From: Bacteroidales bacterium UBA7258
GTDB taxonomy: Bacteria > Bacteroidota > Bacteroidia > Bacteroidales > UBA932
Reading direction: 5' to 3'
DNA length: 64,000 bases
Assembly (NCBI GenBank): GCA_002472565.1
Contig: DKSK01000027.1
Location: 163,010-227,009 of the forward strand
Each line of letters opens with the position of its first letter. Position 1 is the first letter of the stretch. The notes beneath the pieces are model-generated. The model was not told where the DNA came from. It saw nothing but the letters and a program-made list of their open reading frames with translations, and did not search any database. This document shows, in pieces, positions 25,868-33,043 of the stretch. The position numbers were made by a program, and so were the translations under genes.

Positions 25868-27247
25868 ATGGGAAGATTTTTGGAACCGCCAGCTTTCAAG
25901 CCGGAGATACAGGGAAATATCGATGGAAGATACAAGAAGTTGCGTCTTCAGGTATTCCTCGGAATATTCATCGGATATGCGGGCTTCTATATAGTCAGGA
26001 AAAATTTCTCCATGGCCATACCTGGACTGGAGAATCTGGGCTTCCATACAGAGGAGCTGGCCATAGTGCTATCCATGAACGCTATCGCATATGGTTTCTC
26101 CAAGTTCCTTATGGCCAGCATTTCCGACAGGAGCGACTCAAGAAAATTCCTGCCGCTGGGCCTCATCATGGCGGCCATCTCCATGGCCTTCATGATAGTT
26201 CCGGTGCAATGGATAGGCATAGCCCATGAAAAGCTGGCCATCGCCTTCATGGCGGGGCTCAACTTTCTGGTAGGCTGGTTCAACGGAATGGGCTGGCCTC
26301 CATGCGGAAGGGTCATGACCCACTGGTTCTCGATCAAGGAGCGGGGAACCTGGATGTCGGTATGGAATTGCGCCCATAACGTCGGCGGCTCGCTTGTCGG
26401 CCCCATGGCAACTTATGGCGCGATGTGGTTCGGTTCATGGTTTTACGGAAGCCATGCCGAGCTCTACTTCCTCGCAGGATCCTTTCTCTTCCCTGCCGCT
26501 ACCGCCGTCCTCATAGCCCTTGTGGCCTACTGTCTGATCCGTGACACGCCTCAGTCCTGCGGTCTCCCATCGATAGAAAAATGGTCAGGCCATGCCGCCA
26601 AGACCTATTCTGAAGACAACGAAAAGGTTATCTCCGTCAAGGAGATTTTCAAGACCGTGCTCAGCAACAAACTTCTCTGGTACATAGCCTTTGCAAATGC
26701 CTTCGTCTACATGGTCCGTTACGGCTGTCTCGACTGGGCACCTAAGATATTGACGGACAAGGGTATAGACCTTCAGAGCACAGGCTGGGCTTACTTCGCC
26801 TACGAAATTGCCGCCATCCCGGGGACTCTCTTCTGCGGCTGGTTGAGCGACAAAGCCTTCCACGGGAAGAGGGCCCTTCCGATGATGCTCTTCATGGCCT
26901 TGGTCGGCATCGCCATTTTCATATACTGGCGCAATCTCGACAATCTCCAGATAGTGATCGGCTGCCTTATCGCCATCGGCTTCTTCATCTATGGCCCGGT
27001 CATGCTGATTGGAGTCCAGGCCCTCGACCTGGCGCCGAAAAACGCGGCCGGAACGGCTGCCGGGCTCACAGGTTTCATGGGCTATGTGCTCGGTACCGCC
27101 ATCCTTGCCAACATCATAATCGGCTTCGTCATGAACAGGGCAGGCCTTGACTGGGTTTTCATTCTTTTCCTGGCCGCCTGCGCCATAGCCATAATTCTCA
27201 TGGGGCTGACCTATAGGGCAGAAAAATATCTCTCTAAGGAGAAATAA
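25868..27247 (+). CDS. Organophosphate:phosphate antiporter, GlpT/UhpT family (MFS)
   Basis: A 459-residue, 12-helix major facilitator. The family hallmark is unmistakable: GMGWPPCGRVMTHWFSIKERG followed by MSVWNCAHNVGGSLVGP. Early RYKKLRLQVFLGIFIGYAGFYIVRKNFS contains the basic residues that bind substrate phosphate. GlpT exchanges glycerol-3-phosphate, and UhpT hexose-phosphate, for inorganic phosphate across the inner membrane; the sequence alone does not choose between them. The central loop (about 225-250) is hydrophilic as expected. It lies 45 bp upstream of grpE but is probably a separate unit. Confidence 0.9.
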   Translation: MGRFLEPPAFKPEIQGNIDGRYKKLRLQVFLGIFIGYAGFYIVRKNFSMAIPGLENLGFHTEELAIVLSMNAIAYGFSKFLMASISDRSDSRKFLPLGLIMAAISMAFMIVPVQWIGIAHEKLAIAFMAGLNFLVGWFNGMGWPPCGRVMTHWFSIKERGTWMSVWNCAHNVGGSLVGPMATYGAMWFGSWFYGSHAELYFLAGSFLFPAATAVLIALVAYCLIRDTPQSCGLPSIEKWSGHAAKTYSEDNEKVISVKEIFKTVLSNKLLWYIAFANAFVYMVRYGCLDWAPKILTDKGIDLQSTGWAYFAYEIAAIPGTLFCGWLSDKAFHGKRALPMMLFMALVGIAIFIYWRNLDNLQIVIGCLIAIGFFIYGPVMLIGVQALDLAPKNAAGTAAGLTGFMGYVLGTAILANIIIGFVMNRAGLDWVFILFLAACAIAIILMGLTYRAEKYLSKEK

Positions 27248-27292
27248 GGCTGACAAAATGACACAAAGGGAAGATAGCATGTAATTTGAATC

Positions 27293-27946
27293 ATGGGACT
27301 ATTCAAAAAAGAAACGAAAATGTCAGATAATAATATGAATAAGGCTCCTCGTCATGAGGAGGAAAAGAAAGAACAGATAAAGGCTCAGCAAGCCGGTGAA
27401 CTCGCCAAGGACGCCTCCAAGGAGGGCGAGGCCGCGAAGGAGAAGAAGTCCGAAGACAAGAGGATAGAAGAGTTGGAAATGGAACTTGGCAAAGCCAGAG
27501 AAGAAGTCGAGAAGGTGAAGAAGGATATCGCCAAGGAGAAGGATGACTATCTCAGGCTTCTGGCAGAGTTCCAGACCTTCCGCCACAGGAATGAAGAAGA
27601 CAGGAAAGACCTGATTGCAAGTGCGGCCGGAGACACGATCAAGGGCCTGCTGCCAGTTCTTGATGACTGCGAGAGGGCTCTTCAGCTTCTTGAAAAGTCT
27701 GGAGACAAGGCGGCCAAGGAAGGCACCAAGTTGATATACGACAAGCTCATGGCATATCTCAAGACCAAGGGGCTTGAGAAGATGGAGGTCATAGGCAAAA
27801 AATTCGACACCGATTTCCATGAAGCCGTAGCCAAGGTCCCAGCAGAGAATGAAGATGGCAAAGGCAAGGTCTTCGATGTCATCCAGACCGGTTACATTTT
27901 CAACGGCAAGGTTCTGCGCTTTGCCAAAGTGGTGGTAAGCCAATAA
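27293..27946 (+). CDS. grpE: GrpE nucleotide-exchange factor
   Basis: A protein of 217 residues (or 208 from a second ATG at 27320). The N-terminal third is highly charged; a long coiled coil covers about 55-115 (IEELEMELGKAREEVEKVKK); the beta-domain carries the GrpE signature KKFDTDFHEAVAKVPAENEDGKGKVFDVIQTGYIFNGKVLRFAKVVVSQ-type C-terminus. GrpE releases ADP from DnaK. dnaJ follows 44 bp downstream; dnaK is not in the window. The last 21 bp, including the stop, are duplicated immediately downstream. Confidence 0.93.
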   Translation: MGLFKKETKMSDNNMNKAPRHEEEKKEQIKAQQAGELAKDASKEGEAAKEKKSEDKRIEELEMELGKAREEVEKVKKDIAKEKDDYLRLLAEFQTFRHRNEEDRKDLIASAAGDTIKGLLPVLDDCERALQLLEKSGDKAAKEGTKLIYDKLMAYLKTKGLEKMEVIGKKFDTDFHEAVAKVPAENEDGKGKVFDVIQTGYIFNGKVLRFAKVVVSQ

Positions 27947-27967
27947 AAAGTGGTGACAAGCCAATAA
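27926..27967 (+). repeat. 21-bp tandem duplication spanning the grpE stop codon
   Basis: Two abutting 21-bp units (27926-27946 and 27947-27967), each starting AAAGTGGTG and ending AAGCCAATAA, differ at only two positions. The first contains the real stop; the second repeats the tail of the gene, stop included, in the intergenic space before dnaJ. Confidence 0.9.
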
Positions 27968-27990
27968 CATATAGGATAGGCTGAATAATC

Positions 27991-29175
27991 ATGGCTGAGA
28001 GTAAAAATTACTACGACATATTGGGCGTCAGCAAAGACGCAAGCGACGACGAGATCAAGTCGGCGTATAGGAAAGCCGCGCTCAAGTGGCATCCTGACAG
28101 ATGGGTCAACGGGACCGACGCCGAAAAGAAGACCGCGGAAGAAAAATTCAAGGAGGCCTCGGCGGCTTACTCCGTCCTGAGCGACCACGACAAACGCGCA
28201 AAGTACGATCAGTTCGGAGAGGCAGGGCTCGGTGACCAGGGTGCTCCTGACTTCAGCGGCGGCTTCGGAGATCTGAACGACATCTTGAACAATCTCTTCG
28301 GAGGCAGTTTCGGAGGCTTCGGCGGCTTCTCAGGTTTCGGAGGCTTCGGCGGAGGTTCTTCACGTGGCCAGCAGGGCCAGAGAGTCTTCCGCGGAAGGGA
28401 TATTCGTGTACGTGTCAAGCTGACTCTCGAAGAAATCTCGACCGGAGTCGACAAGGAGGTCACCATAGAGCGCAACGAACCTTGCCCTGACTGTGGCGGA
28501 AAGGGTGCGCTCAACTCTTCCGACATAAAGACCTGCCCTGTCTGCAACGGCAGCGGCCAGGAACAGCATGTGTCCAGCAGTTTCTTCGGTCAGACAGTCA
28601 CATACACAACCTGCTCACGTTGCCATGGAACAGGAACCATAGTTACGAATCCATGCCGCACTTGCGGCGGAGAGGGTGTGGTCCGCAAACGCCAGACCGT
28701 CAAAGTCCATATTCCTGCGGGGGTAGAAGATGGTATGCAGCTAAAGATAACCGGAGGCGGCCATGCAGCCAAGAACAATGGCATCAGGGGCGACCTTCTC
28801 GTAGTCATCGAAGAGGAACCTCACGCATACCTCAAGAGAGACGGGAACAACCTTTTCTACACGAAAATTATTTCCGTGACGGACGCCATCCTTGGAACCG
28901 AAGTCCAAATCCCATGTCTCGACGGTCCTTACAAGGTCAAGGTTGATCCTGGCACCCAGTCAAACTCTGTGGTTCGTCTGCGCGGACGCGGACTGCCTTC
29001 CTTGAACGGTTACGGACGCGGAGACCTTTACGTCAAGTACATTGTCTGGATTCCTAAGAAGCTGAAGAGTTCCGAAAAAGACGCATTGGATGCGATGCGT
29101 TATAGCGATTCTTTCACCCCGTCTCCGAGCAGGGACGAAAAGAATCTCTTTGACAAGATGTCCCAGAATTTCTAA
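27991..29175 (+). CDS. dnaJ: Chaperone protein DnaJ
   Basis: A 394-residue full-length type-I DnaJ. The J domain is at 1-75 with the HPD motif at 34-36; a Gly/Phe-rich linker follows to about 130; four CxxCxGxG zinc motifs (CPDCGGKG, CPVCNGSG, CSRCHGTG, CRTCGGEG) lie at about 165-230; the rest is the two beta-sandwich substrate domains. It presents unfolded clients to DnaK and stimulates its ATPase. A small oddity is the HPDRWVNGTDAEKKTAEEKF loop, slightly longer than in E. coli DnaJ. Confidence 0.96.
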   Translation: MAESKNYYDILGVSKDASDDEIKSAYRKAALKWHPDRWVNGTDAEKKTAEEKFKEASAAYSVLSDHDKRAKYDQFGEAGLGDQGAPDFSGGFGDLNDILNNLFGGSFGGFGGFSGFGGFGGGSSRGQQGQRVFRGRDIRVRVKLTLEEISTGVDKEVTIERNEPCPDCGGKGALNSSDIKTCPVCNGSGQEQHVSSSFFGQTVTYTTCSRCHGTGTIVTNPCRTCGGEGVVRKRQTVKVHIPAGVEDGMQLKITGGGHAAKNNGIRGDLLVVIEEEPHAYLKRDGNNLFYTKIISVTDAILGTEVQIPCLDGPYKVKVDPGTQSNSVVRLRGRGLPSLNGYGRGDLYVKYIVWIPKKLKSSEKDALDAMRYSDSFTPSPSRDEKNLFDKMSQNF

Positions 29176-29180
29176 GGGCC

Positions 29181-29311
29181 TGGCCTCCTTTTAGCATGGA
29201 GGCTTCTTCATGACGAAGAGATCTCTTCATGCAAGACTGGCCTCCTTTGAGCAGGGCGGCCCCATTATGACTACGAGACCTCTTCCAGCAGAGGGCCTCC
29301 TTTGAGTGTCC
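29181..29311 (+). repeat. Degenerate ~56-bp tandem repeat after dnaJ
   Basis: GGCCTCCTTT(T/G)AG recurs at 29182, 29239 and 29294, a spacing of 57 and 55 bp. The stretches between also align: TGAC-n-A-n-GAGA-n-CTCTTC-nn-GCA appears in both. The array starts six bases after the stop of dnaJ and has about 2.3 copies. Confidence 0.7.
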
Positions 29312-29368
29312 AGCTATTCTTTGAAGCTGGGAATTTATGGGAAGAGTAGAAGAAATTCCTGAAAAAAG

Positions 29369-29399
29369 TTTGGCAATTGAAAAATAATTGATACTTTTG
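29369..29399 (+). promoter_or_regulatory. Promoter of rplS
   Basis: TTTG (29369-29372), 19 bp, TACTTTTG (29392-29399), exact at both boxes. Transcription should start near 29403, leaving a leader of about 70 nt. Confidence 0.75.
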
Positions 29400-29471
29400 C
29401 AGTCCAAAAACAAAGCAACCTCTGGCAGACCGTTTGAAATCGCTCCATGTTGCGCTAAAATTTTTGACATT

Positions 29472-29885
29472 ATGGATTTGATGAAAATTGTAGAGGATTC
29501 CTTCAAGAATGAGAAGGTTGCCTCTTACCCTAAATTCAAGGCCGGCGACACAATCGTCGTTACCTACAAGATCAAGGAAGGTGATAAGTTCAGGCTCCAG
29601 AATTTCCGCGGAGTTGTGATACAGATCAGCGGCAGCAAGCCTTCAACCAAGACCTTCACCATCCGCAAGGTAAGCGGAGGAGTTGGTGTCGAGAGAATTT
29701 TCCCTTTCAACTCTCCATTCATCGATTCCATCACAGTTGCCAAGTACGGAAAGGTACGCAGGGCAAGGATCTTCTACCTGAGGGACATCTCCGGTAAGAA
29801 GGCCAGGATCAAGGAGAAGAAGATGGTTACTCTTCTCAACGAAGAAGGCGCTAATGCAGCGGCTCCTGCAGCTGAGACAAAGTAA
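29472..29885 (+). CDS. rplS: 50S ribosomal protein L19
   Basis: A 137-residue protein from MDLMKIVEDSF. The L19 core is complete: FKAGDTIVVTYKIKEG, RLQNFRGVVIQ, TFTIRKVSGGVGVERIFPFNSPFI and KYGKVRRARIFYLR. L19 sits at the 30S-50S interface. The Ala/Glu-rich C-terminal tail (EEGANAAAPAAETK) extends past the core, as is common in Bacteroidota. A longer in-frame start upstream was rejected because it would lie inside the promoter region. Confidence 0.96.
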   Translation: MDLMKIVEDSFKNEKVASYPKFKAGDTIVVTYKIKEGDKFRLQNFRGVVIQISGSKPSTKTFTIRKVSGGVGVERIFPFNSPFIDSITVAKYGKVRRARIFYLRDISGKKARIKEKKMVTLLNEEGANAAAPAAETK

Positions 29886-29899
29886 TAATAGTAAAATAA

Positions 29900-29973
29900 G
29901 GCCCCTTAGCTCAACTGAATAGAGCAGCTGACTACGGATCAGCAGGTTATAGGTTTGAATCCTATAGGGGTCA
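29900..29973 (+). tRNA. tRNA-Arg (anticodon ACG)
   Basis: A 74-nt cloverleaf. Acceptor arms GGCCCCT and AGGGGTC pair with one wobble; anticodon stem GCTGA/TCAGC encloses CTACGGA, giving ACG; T-arm ATAGG/CCTAT encloses TTTGAAT. The CCA end is not encoded. It lies 14 bp after rplS and may be co-transcribed with it. The accessory island begins downstream. Confidence 0.93.
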
Positions 29974-29982
29974 CTTGAAAGG

Positions 29983-30013
29983 CCGGACGGCGATTTTGCC
30001 GCCCGGTTTTTTT
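29983..30013 (+). terminator. Rho-independent terminator after tRNA-Arg
   Basis: CCGGACGGC and GCCGCCCGG form a 9-bp stem with one mismatch around GATTTT, followed by seven T. Confidence 0.85.
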
Positions 30014-30209
30014 GTGCCATCTCATTGCGGTAATTCGCCATTTTATGACCACGGGAGGCCGATTTTCGGCTACGGGAGGAGCTTCCTGCTTGATACATTT
30101 GAGTCGCGATGAAACATTAATTTTATCAAAATCTTGCCCCCTTCTTGCCCCCTTATAATCGCCAAAACGAGTTGTGAGGAAAATCAAAACGAAATGTGCA
30201 GAGGGTTGG
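30014..30209. other. Non-coding junction between tRNA-Arg and the island
   Basis: No gene is seen. It contains two abutting copies of CTTGCCCCCTT-like sequence (about 30133-30154) and two mini-repeats related to the start of the long direct repeat: CCAAAACGAGTTGTG (30162-30176) and TCAAAACGAAATGTG (30184-30198); the third copy (30210) opens the long repeat itself. Confidence 0.5.
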
Positions 30210-30355
30210 CCAAAACGAAATGTGTTGGATTTTCCGCACTGCATTCATCCTTTTCGAAGGGCGTTCGAATGGTCTTAGAAGGTCTTGATTTCTGGAAAAT
30301 AGAATGTATATTTGGCGAAACTATAAAACCAAACAGACAACGAAAAGGTTTATTC
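30210..30355 (+). repeat. Left copy of the long direct repeat flanking the accessory operon
   Basis: It matches 32036-32163 almost perfectly: about 100 bp with one visible mismatch (AAGGTCTTG versus AACGTCTTG), then an 18-bp block present only here (TTTGGCGAAACTATAAAA), then ACCAAACAGACAACGAAAAG and on to TTTATTC shared again. It includes TTCGAAGGGCGTTCGAA (30253-30269). The pair encloses about 1.7 kb of AT-rich DNA. Confidence 0.9.
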
Positions 30356-30420
30356 CGCTTACGTTGAGTGGCTGTCCTGAGTCGTTCTTCCTCAGTTCCA
30401 CGTACGAGCTATGCGAGTGA
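30304..30420 (+). pseudogene. Truncated start of a lipoprotein gene (copy of the gene at 32130)
   Basis: From ATG 30304 the frame reads MYIWRNYKTKQTTKRFI, the same start as the intact lipoprotein MYTKQTTKRFI but with six extra codons in frame. It then leaves the repeat and ends at TGA 30420 after unrelated codons. It is a 5' remnant produced by the repeat duplication or by insertion of the island. Confidence 0.6.
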
Positions 30421-30611
30421 TAGACCATGAGCCCGTCACGGCCTATAACTATTTTCTGCTCAGTCCCGTTGTAATAGACGGCTATGCTGCCAGAGTTATA
30501 TTGTATGATACTCTGTTTGTCCATATAACAAAAACTTAATACGCATATTTAGTCATTTTAAGTTTCGCAAGTAAATAATAAATAGGAAAATGTTGGAAAA
30601 TAGCGGGAAAG

Positions 30612-30643
30612 TTTGGATATATCCGGATTATTCATTAATTTTA
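30612..30643 (+). promoter_or_regulatory. Promoter of the toxin-antitoxin-chaperone-like operon, with an internal palindrome
   Basis: TTTG (30612-30615), 20 bp, TAATTTTA (30636-30643; last base off consensus). The palindrome GGATATATCC (30615-30624) lies in the spacer, where an antitoxin could bind for autorepression. The start would be about 28 nt before the first ATG. Confidence 0.45.
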
Positions 30644-30674
30644 CGCACAATCTGGGACGGAAAATGAAATCAAA

Positions 30675-31157
30675 ATGAAGTTTAACATCATCAAAATAGA
30701 AGAATTCTCTGGACAAAAGGCTCAGATTTATTCTATTATGTACGAAGGTGATGATATGACTTTGATGGATCATTTCTTCGAAGATAATGAGAAAGATCAT
30801 CAAGAGGATTTGAAAAAGATGGCGTTAAAACTTCAGGTTATGGGGAATGATACCGGTTGTAGAGTACAGTGGTTCAAGTTATATGAAGGTGCACCTGGTG
30901 ATGGAGTGGTAGCCTTTAGCTATAATCGGATGAGATTGTATTGTTTGCGATATGATAACACATGTATTTTCATTGGTTCAGGAGGATATAAACCGCCAGA
31001 CATCAGAGCATATCAAGAAGATCCTTTCTTAAATTCAAAGGCCGAAGAAATGAAAAAGATTGCAGCATGTATAAATAAAGCGATTATCGAAAAGGATCTC
31101 AAAGTTAATGATGATGGCACCCTCGATATATCAGATTTTATTGAATTAGAAATATGA
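30675..31157 (+). CDS. Candidate toxin of a HigB/RelE-like kind (TAC module, gene 1)
   Basis: A 160-residue protein, AT-rich and unlike neighbours in base composition. A core RLYCLRYDNTCIFIGSGGYKPP followed by a helix EEMKKIAACINKAI recalls the R-L-xx-F/L ... I-xxL-GxxKK ... E-xxxA pattern of HigB/Gp49-like ribonuclease toxins, though with an insertion after GGYKPP and a long N-terminal part. The strongest support is context: its stop overlaps the start of an XRE regulator by 4 nt, toxin before antitoxin as in higBA, and a SecB-like gene follows. I do not recognise the exact family, so the toxin label is inference. Confidence 0.5.
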   Translation: MKFNIIKIEEFSGQKAQIYSIMYEGDDMTLMDHFFEDNEKDHQEDLKKMALKLQVMGNDTGCRVQWFKLYEGAPGDGVVAFSYNRMRLYCLRYDNTCIFIGSGGYKPPDIRAYQEDPFLNSKAEEMKKIAACINKAIIEKDLKVNDDGTLDISDFIELEI

Positions 31158-31582
31158 CAACAAAAAGAAAACCCTCAGCAAGCCTGACCAGAATCATGAA
31201 CAACATCGACGAAGACGAACTTCGCCGGACAAGGGACCGTATGCTTGTTGCCATCAAAATCGCCGACACCTTGAAGGCAAAAGGTATTTCGCAGAAGAAA
31301 TTTGCCGAAATGTCGGGTAGGAGCGAATCTGAAATCTCAGAATGGTTATCAGGTGATAGGAATTTCACTATTGATACTCTTTCTGATATTAAGAAGTATC
31401 TCGGCCTTGATTTGCTCAACATTTCTACCATACGTACAACCCCTGTTTCTAAAGAGGCATCAAGAATGAAGATTGCTAAAAAGAAGACCCCTGCAATCTA
31501 TGATAAGAGTGATGTCTTGATTTCAGGTGTATCTAACAGTTGGATTTCTGCATCGCGATTCGAACTCTCAGTTGCACTTTAA
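31154..31582 (+). CDS. XRE-family HTH regulator, HigA-like antitoxin with C-terminal extension (TAC gene 2)
   Basis: A 142-residue protein. The helix-turn-helix is at about 35-90: IKIADTLKAKGISQKKFAEM then SESEISEWLSGDRNFTIDTL, with the NFTIDTLSDI turn typical of Bacteroidota antitoxin-type XRE proteins. Beyond it lies an extension of about 50 residues (KIAKKKTPAIYDKSDVLISG ... SNSWISASRFELSVAL). In Mycobacterium tuberculosis TAC systems such an extension is a chaperone-addiction (ChAD) tail that is degraded unless a SecB-like chaperone binds it. The SecB-like gene follows 11 bp later. The DNA-binding call is firm; the ChAD role is inference. Confidence 0.75.
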   Translation: MTTKRKPSASLTRIMNNIDEDELRRTRDRMLVAIKIADTLKAKGISQKKFAEMSGRSESEISEWLSGDRNFTIDTLSDIKKYLGLDLLNISTIRTTPVSKEASRMKIAKKKTPAIYDKSDVLISGVSNSWISASRFELSVAL

Positions 31583-31593
31583 ATAGCAAGGAC

Positions 31594-32019
31594 ATGGAAA
31601 TTAAATATAGACTGGAATCAATCGCCGAGACCGAGTTCAAAATGGATTATGACTTCGATTATTCGGGTCTTATTCCAGAGAACCTTAAGGTCCAAGTAGG
31701 ACACGACATTAAACCAATAATGGATAAGGATCAAGTGATTGTCAAGGCTAAAGCATCTTTAGTGTATGGAGAGGATGAAGTTGAGTTGGCCACGAATACT
31801 GTCATTATGCGTTTTGGCCTTTCGCCCATAAAAGAAATCATCAGTGTTAAAGATGATGGGCAATTCTCCACCCAGAATACCCTCGTTCTTGATACTTTTC
31901 TTGTTGCAGCCATAGGTGCACTTCGGGGAGTAATGATGAAGAATCTTAAAGGGACACCACTGGAAGCCTTTTATCTTCCCTTGATTCCAATGGAGCATTT
32001 TAGAGCAAGAAGCAAGTAA
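31594..32019 (+). CDS. SecB-like protein, candidate TAC chaperone (TAC gene 3)
   Basis: A 141-residue protein from MEIKYRLESI. The C-terminal half has the SecB look: a helix DTFLVAAIGALRGVMMKN followed by GTPLEAFYLPLIPMEHF, comparable to the SecB ending with helix, SRGTFP..NLAPVNFDALF. The N-terminal half alternates strand-like runs (KVQVGHDIKP, VIVKAKASLVYG, ATNTVIMRFGL) as in the SecB beta-sheet. Canonical SecB feeds SecA, but solitary SecB-like proteins next to HigBA act as antitoxin-specific chaperones (Rv1957 type). Start at 31594 was chosen over an in-frame ATG at 31540 that lies inside the antitoxin gene. Confidence 0.6.
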   Translation: MEIKYRLESIAETEFKMDYDFDYSGLIPENLKVQVGHDIKPIMDKDQVIVKAKASLVYGEDEVELATNTVIMRFGLSPIKEIISVKDDGQFSTQNTLVLDTFLVAAIGALRGVMMKNLKGTPLEAFYLPLIPMEHFRARSK

Positions 32020-32035
32020 TCGCTATTTACAATCG

Positions 32036-32163
32036 CCAAAACGAAATGTGTTGGATTTTCCGCACTGCATTCATCCTTTTCGAAGGGCGTTCGAATGGTC
32101 TTAGAACGTCTTGATTTCTGGAAAATAGAATGTATACCAAACAGACAACGAAAAGGTTTATTC
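32036..32163 (+). repeat. Right copy of the long direct repeat flanking the accessory operon
   Basis: The partner of 30210-30355, lacking the 18-bp block. It contains the upstream region, the ATG (32130) and the first eleven codons of the lipoprotein gene, so the gene kept its native 5' region at this end. TTCGAAGGGCGTTCGAA is at 32079-32095. Confidence 0.9.
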
Positions 32164-32678
32164 TTTTGGCCGCCTTTGCGGCGTTGTTCATAGGTCTTTC
32201 AGGGTGCGGAAAGGATGACGGCATCCGCCACGGCACCGTGGACATAAACGTGAGGGCGACAGCCACGAAGGCAGGCGATGTTCTCAGCCCGAAGGAGATC
32301 GTGAAGCAGTGCTGGTCGATGGAATTACTGTTTGAAAATGGAGAATGGAGCAGGAGAGGATGGGCTGACCGCCAAAGAGATACTGTGAACTGCAAACTTC
32401 TGATGTATGCTTCCGACATAATCGATGAGGATTATGGCACACTCAAGGATGACGCAAGAGATTTTCTTGTAGTCAAATATGCTTGGCTGATCAACGAGAA
32501 AGAAGAAGTTATAGCATACATACCTTCAGCCAATCTTGAAGAGGCGAGGCGTAAAATACATGCCGCCTATGACAAGGGGGATTTAGGCGAGGTTTACAGA
32601 CTCTTCCAGGATGCTTACACGGCCATCCCTATTTCTCAGGAAGACTACGACATTCTGAAAGAAGAAGGCCGGATCTAA
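32130..32678 (+). CDS. Putative lipoprotein of unknown function
   Basis: A 182-residue protein with a basic N-terminus, hydrophobic core and lipobox LSGC (Cys26). The mature part is mixed alpha/beta with a charged helix near the end (NLEEARRKIHAAYDKGDLGEVYRLFQDAY). I do not recognise a family. Its 5' end lies in the right copy of the direct repeat, and a terminator follows 20 bp after the stop. It may be the original chromosomal gene beside which the island inserted, or part of the mobile unit. Confidence 0.72.
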   Translation: MYTKQTTKRFILLAAFAALFIGLSGCGKDDGIRHGTVDINVRATATKAGDVLSPKEIVKQCWSMELLFENGEWSRRGWADRQRDTVNCKLLMYASDIIDEDYGTLKDDARDFLVVKYAWLINEKEEVIAYIPSANLEEARRKIHAAYDKGDLGEVYRLFQDAYTAIPISQEDYDILKEEGRI

Positions 32679-32697
32679 CGGTTGAAAGAGTATAGCT

Positions 32698-32731
32698 AAA
32701 AGGGGAAGTCCACGACGGGCCTCCCCTTTTT
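32698..32731 (+). terminator. Terminator after the lipoprotein gene
   Basis: AAAAGGGGA (32698-32706) pairs with TCCCCTTTT (32722-32730), followed by one more T; the A-run/T-run makes it potentially bidirectional. Confidence 0.75.
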
Positions 32732-32891
32732 ACTAATACCAACCTTGCATTGAAATCACCATGAAGTAGATGTCCGCGTCCTTCTGCTTGTCGCTCCATC
32801 GGCAGGCGACTGAGAATGATGATGACGTCCTTCCGTAAACAGCGCGAGTCCTCCCCTTTTCTTCCTATCGTCTTATCGGACCTTAGTGACT
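32732..32891. other. Intergenic stretch without a recognised feature
   Basis: Between the lipoprotein terminator and the FAD-oxidoreductase control region I see no credible coding frame, RNA or repeat. Confidence 0.4.
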
Positions 32892-32907
32892 GCGAAAAGC
32901 TTTTCGC
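32892..32907 (+). promoter_or_regulatory. 16-bp perfect palindrome upstream of the FAD-oxidoreductase promoter
   Basis: GCGAAAAGCTTTTCGC lies 9 bp upstream of the -33 element, a position suited to an activator or repressor dimer. The protein that binds it cannot be named. Confidence 0.5.
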
Positions 32908-32916
32908 CAATTCATA

Positions 32917-32947
32917 TTTGCGGGTTGGGGCTATTTGGCTATATTTG
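32917..32947 (+). promoter_or_regulatory. Promoter of the FAD-oxidoreductase gene
   Basis: TTTG (32917-32920), 19 bp, TATATTTG (32940-32947), exact at both boxes; the leader is about 93 nt. Confidence 0.75.
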
Positions 32948-33043
32948 AATAGAAATTGAAGAGGCGGGAGAGGCATGATGAAATGACATGGCAGACGTGC
33001 GCTGTATCTGAGGGGCGGGGTTCCAATATAAAACAGAATCAAT

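Noticed and set aside
29939..30244. A 101-codon minus-strand frame overlapping tRNA-Arg and its terminator
   Set aside because: It runs antisense through a certain tRNA and hairpin, and has no protein-like composition.
30321..30524. A 67-codon minus-strand frame beginning MDKQSIIQYNSG across the left repeat junction
   Set aside because: Its 3' part runs antisense through the repeat and encodes nothing recognisable; no promoter or ribosome site supports it. It could be a gene fragment, but I cannot support a call.
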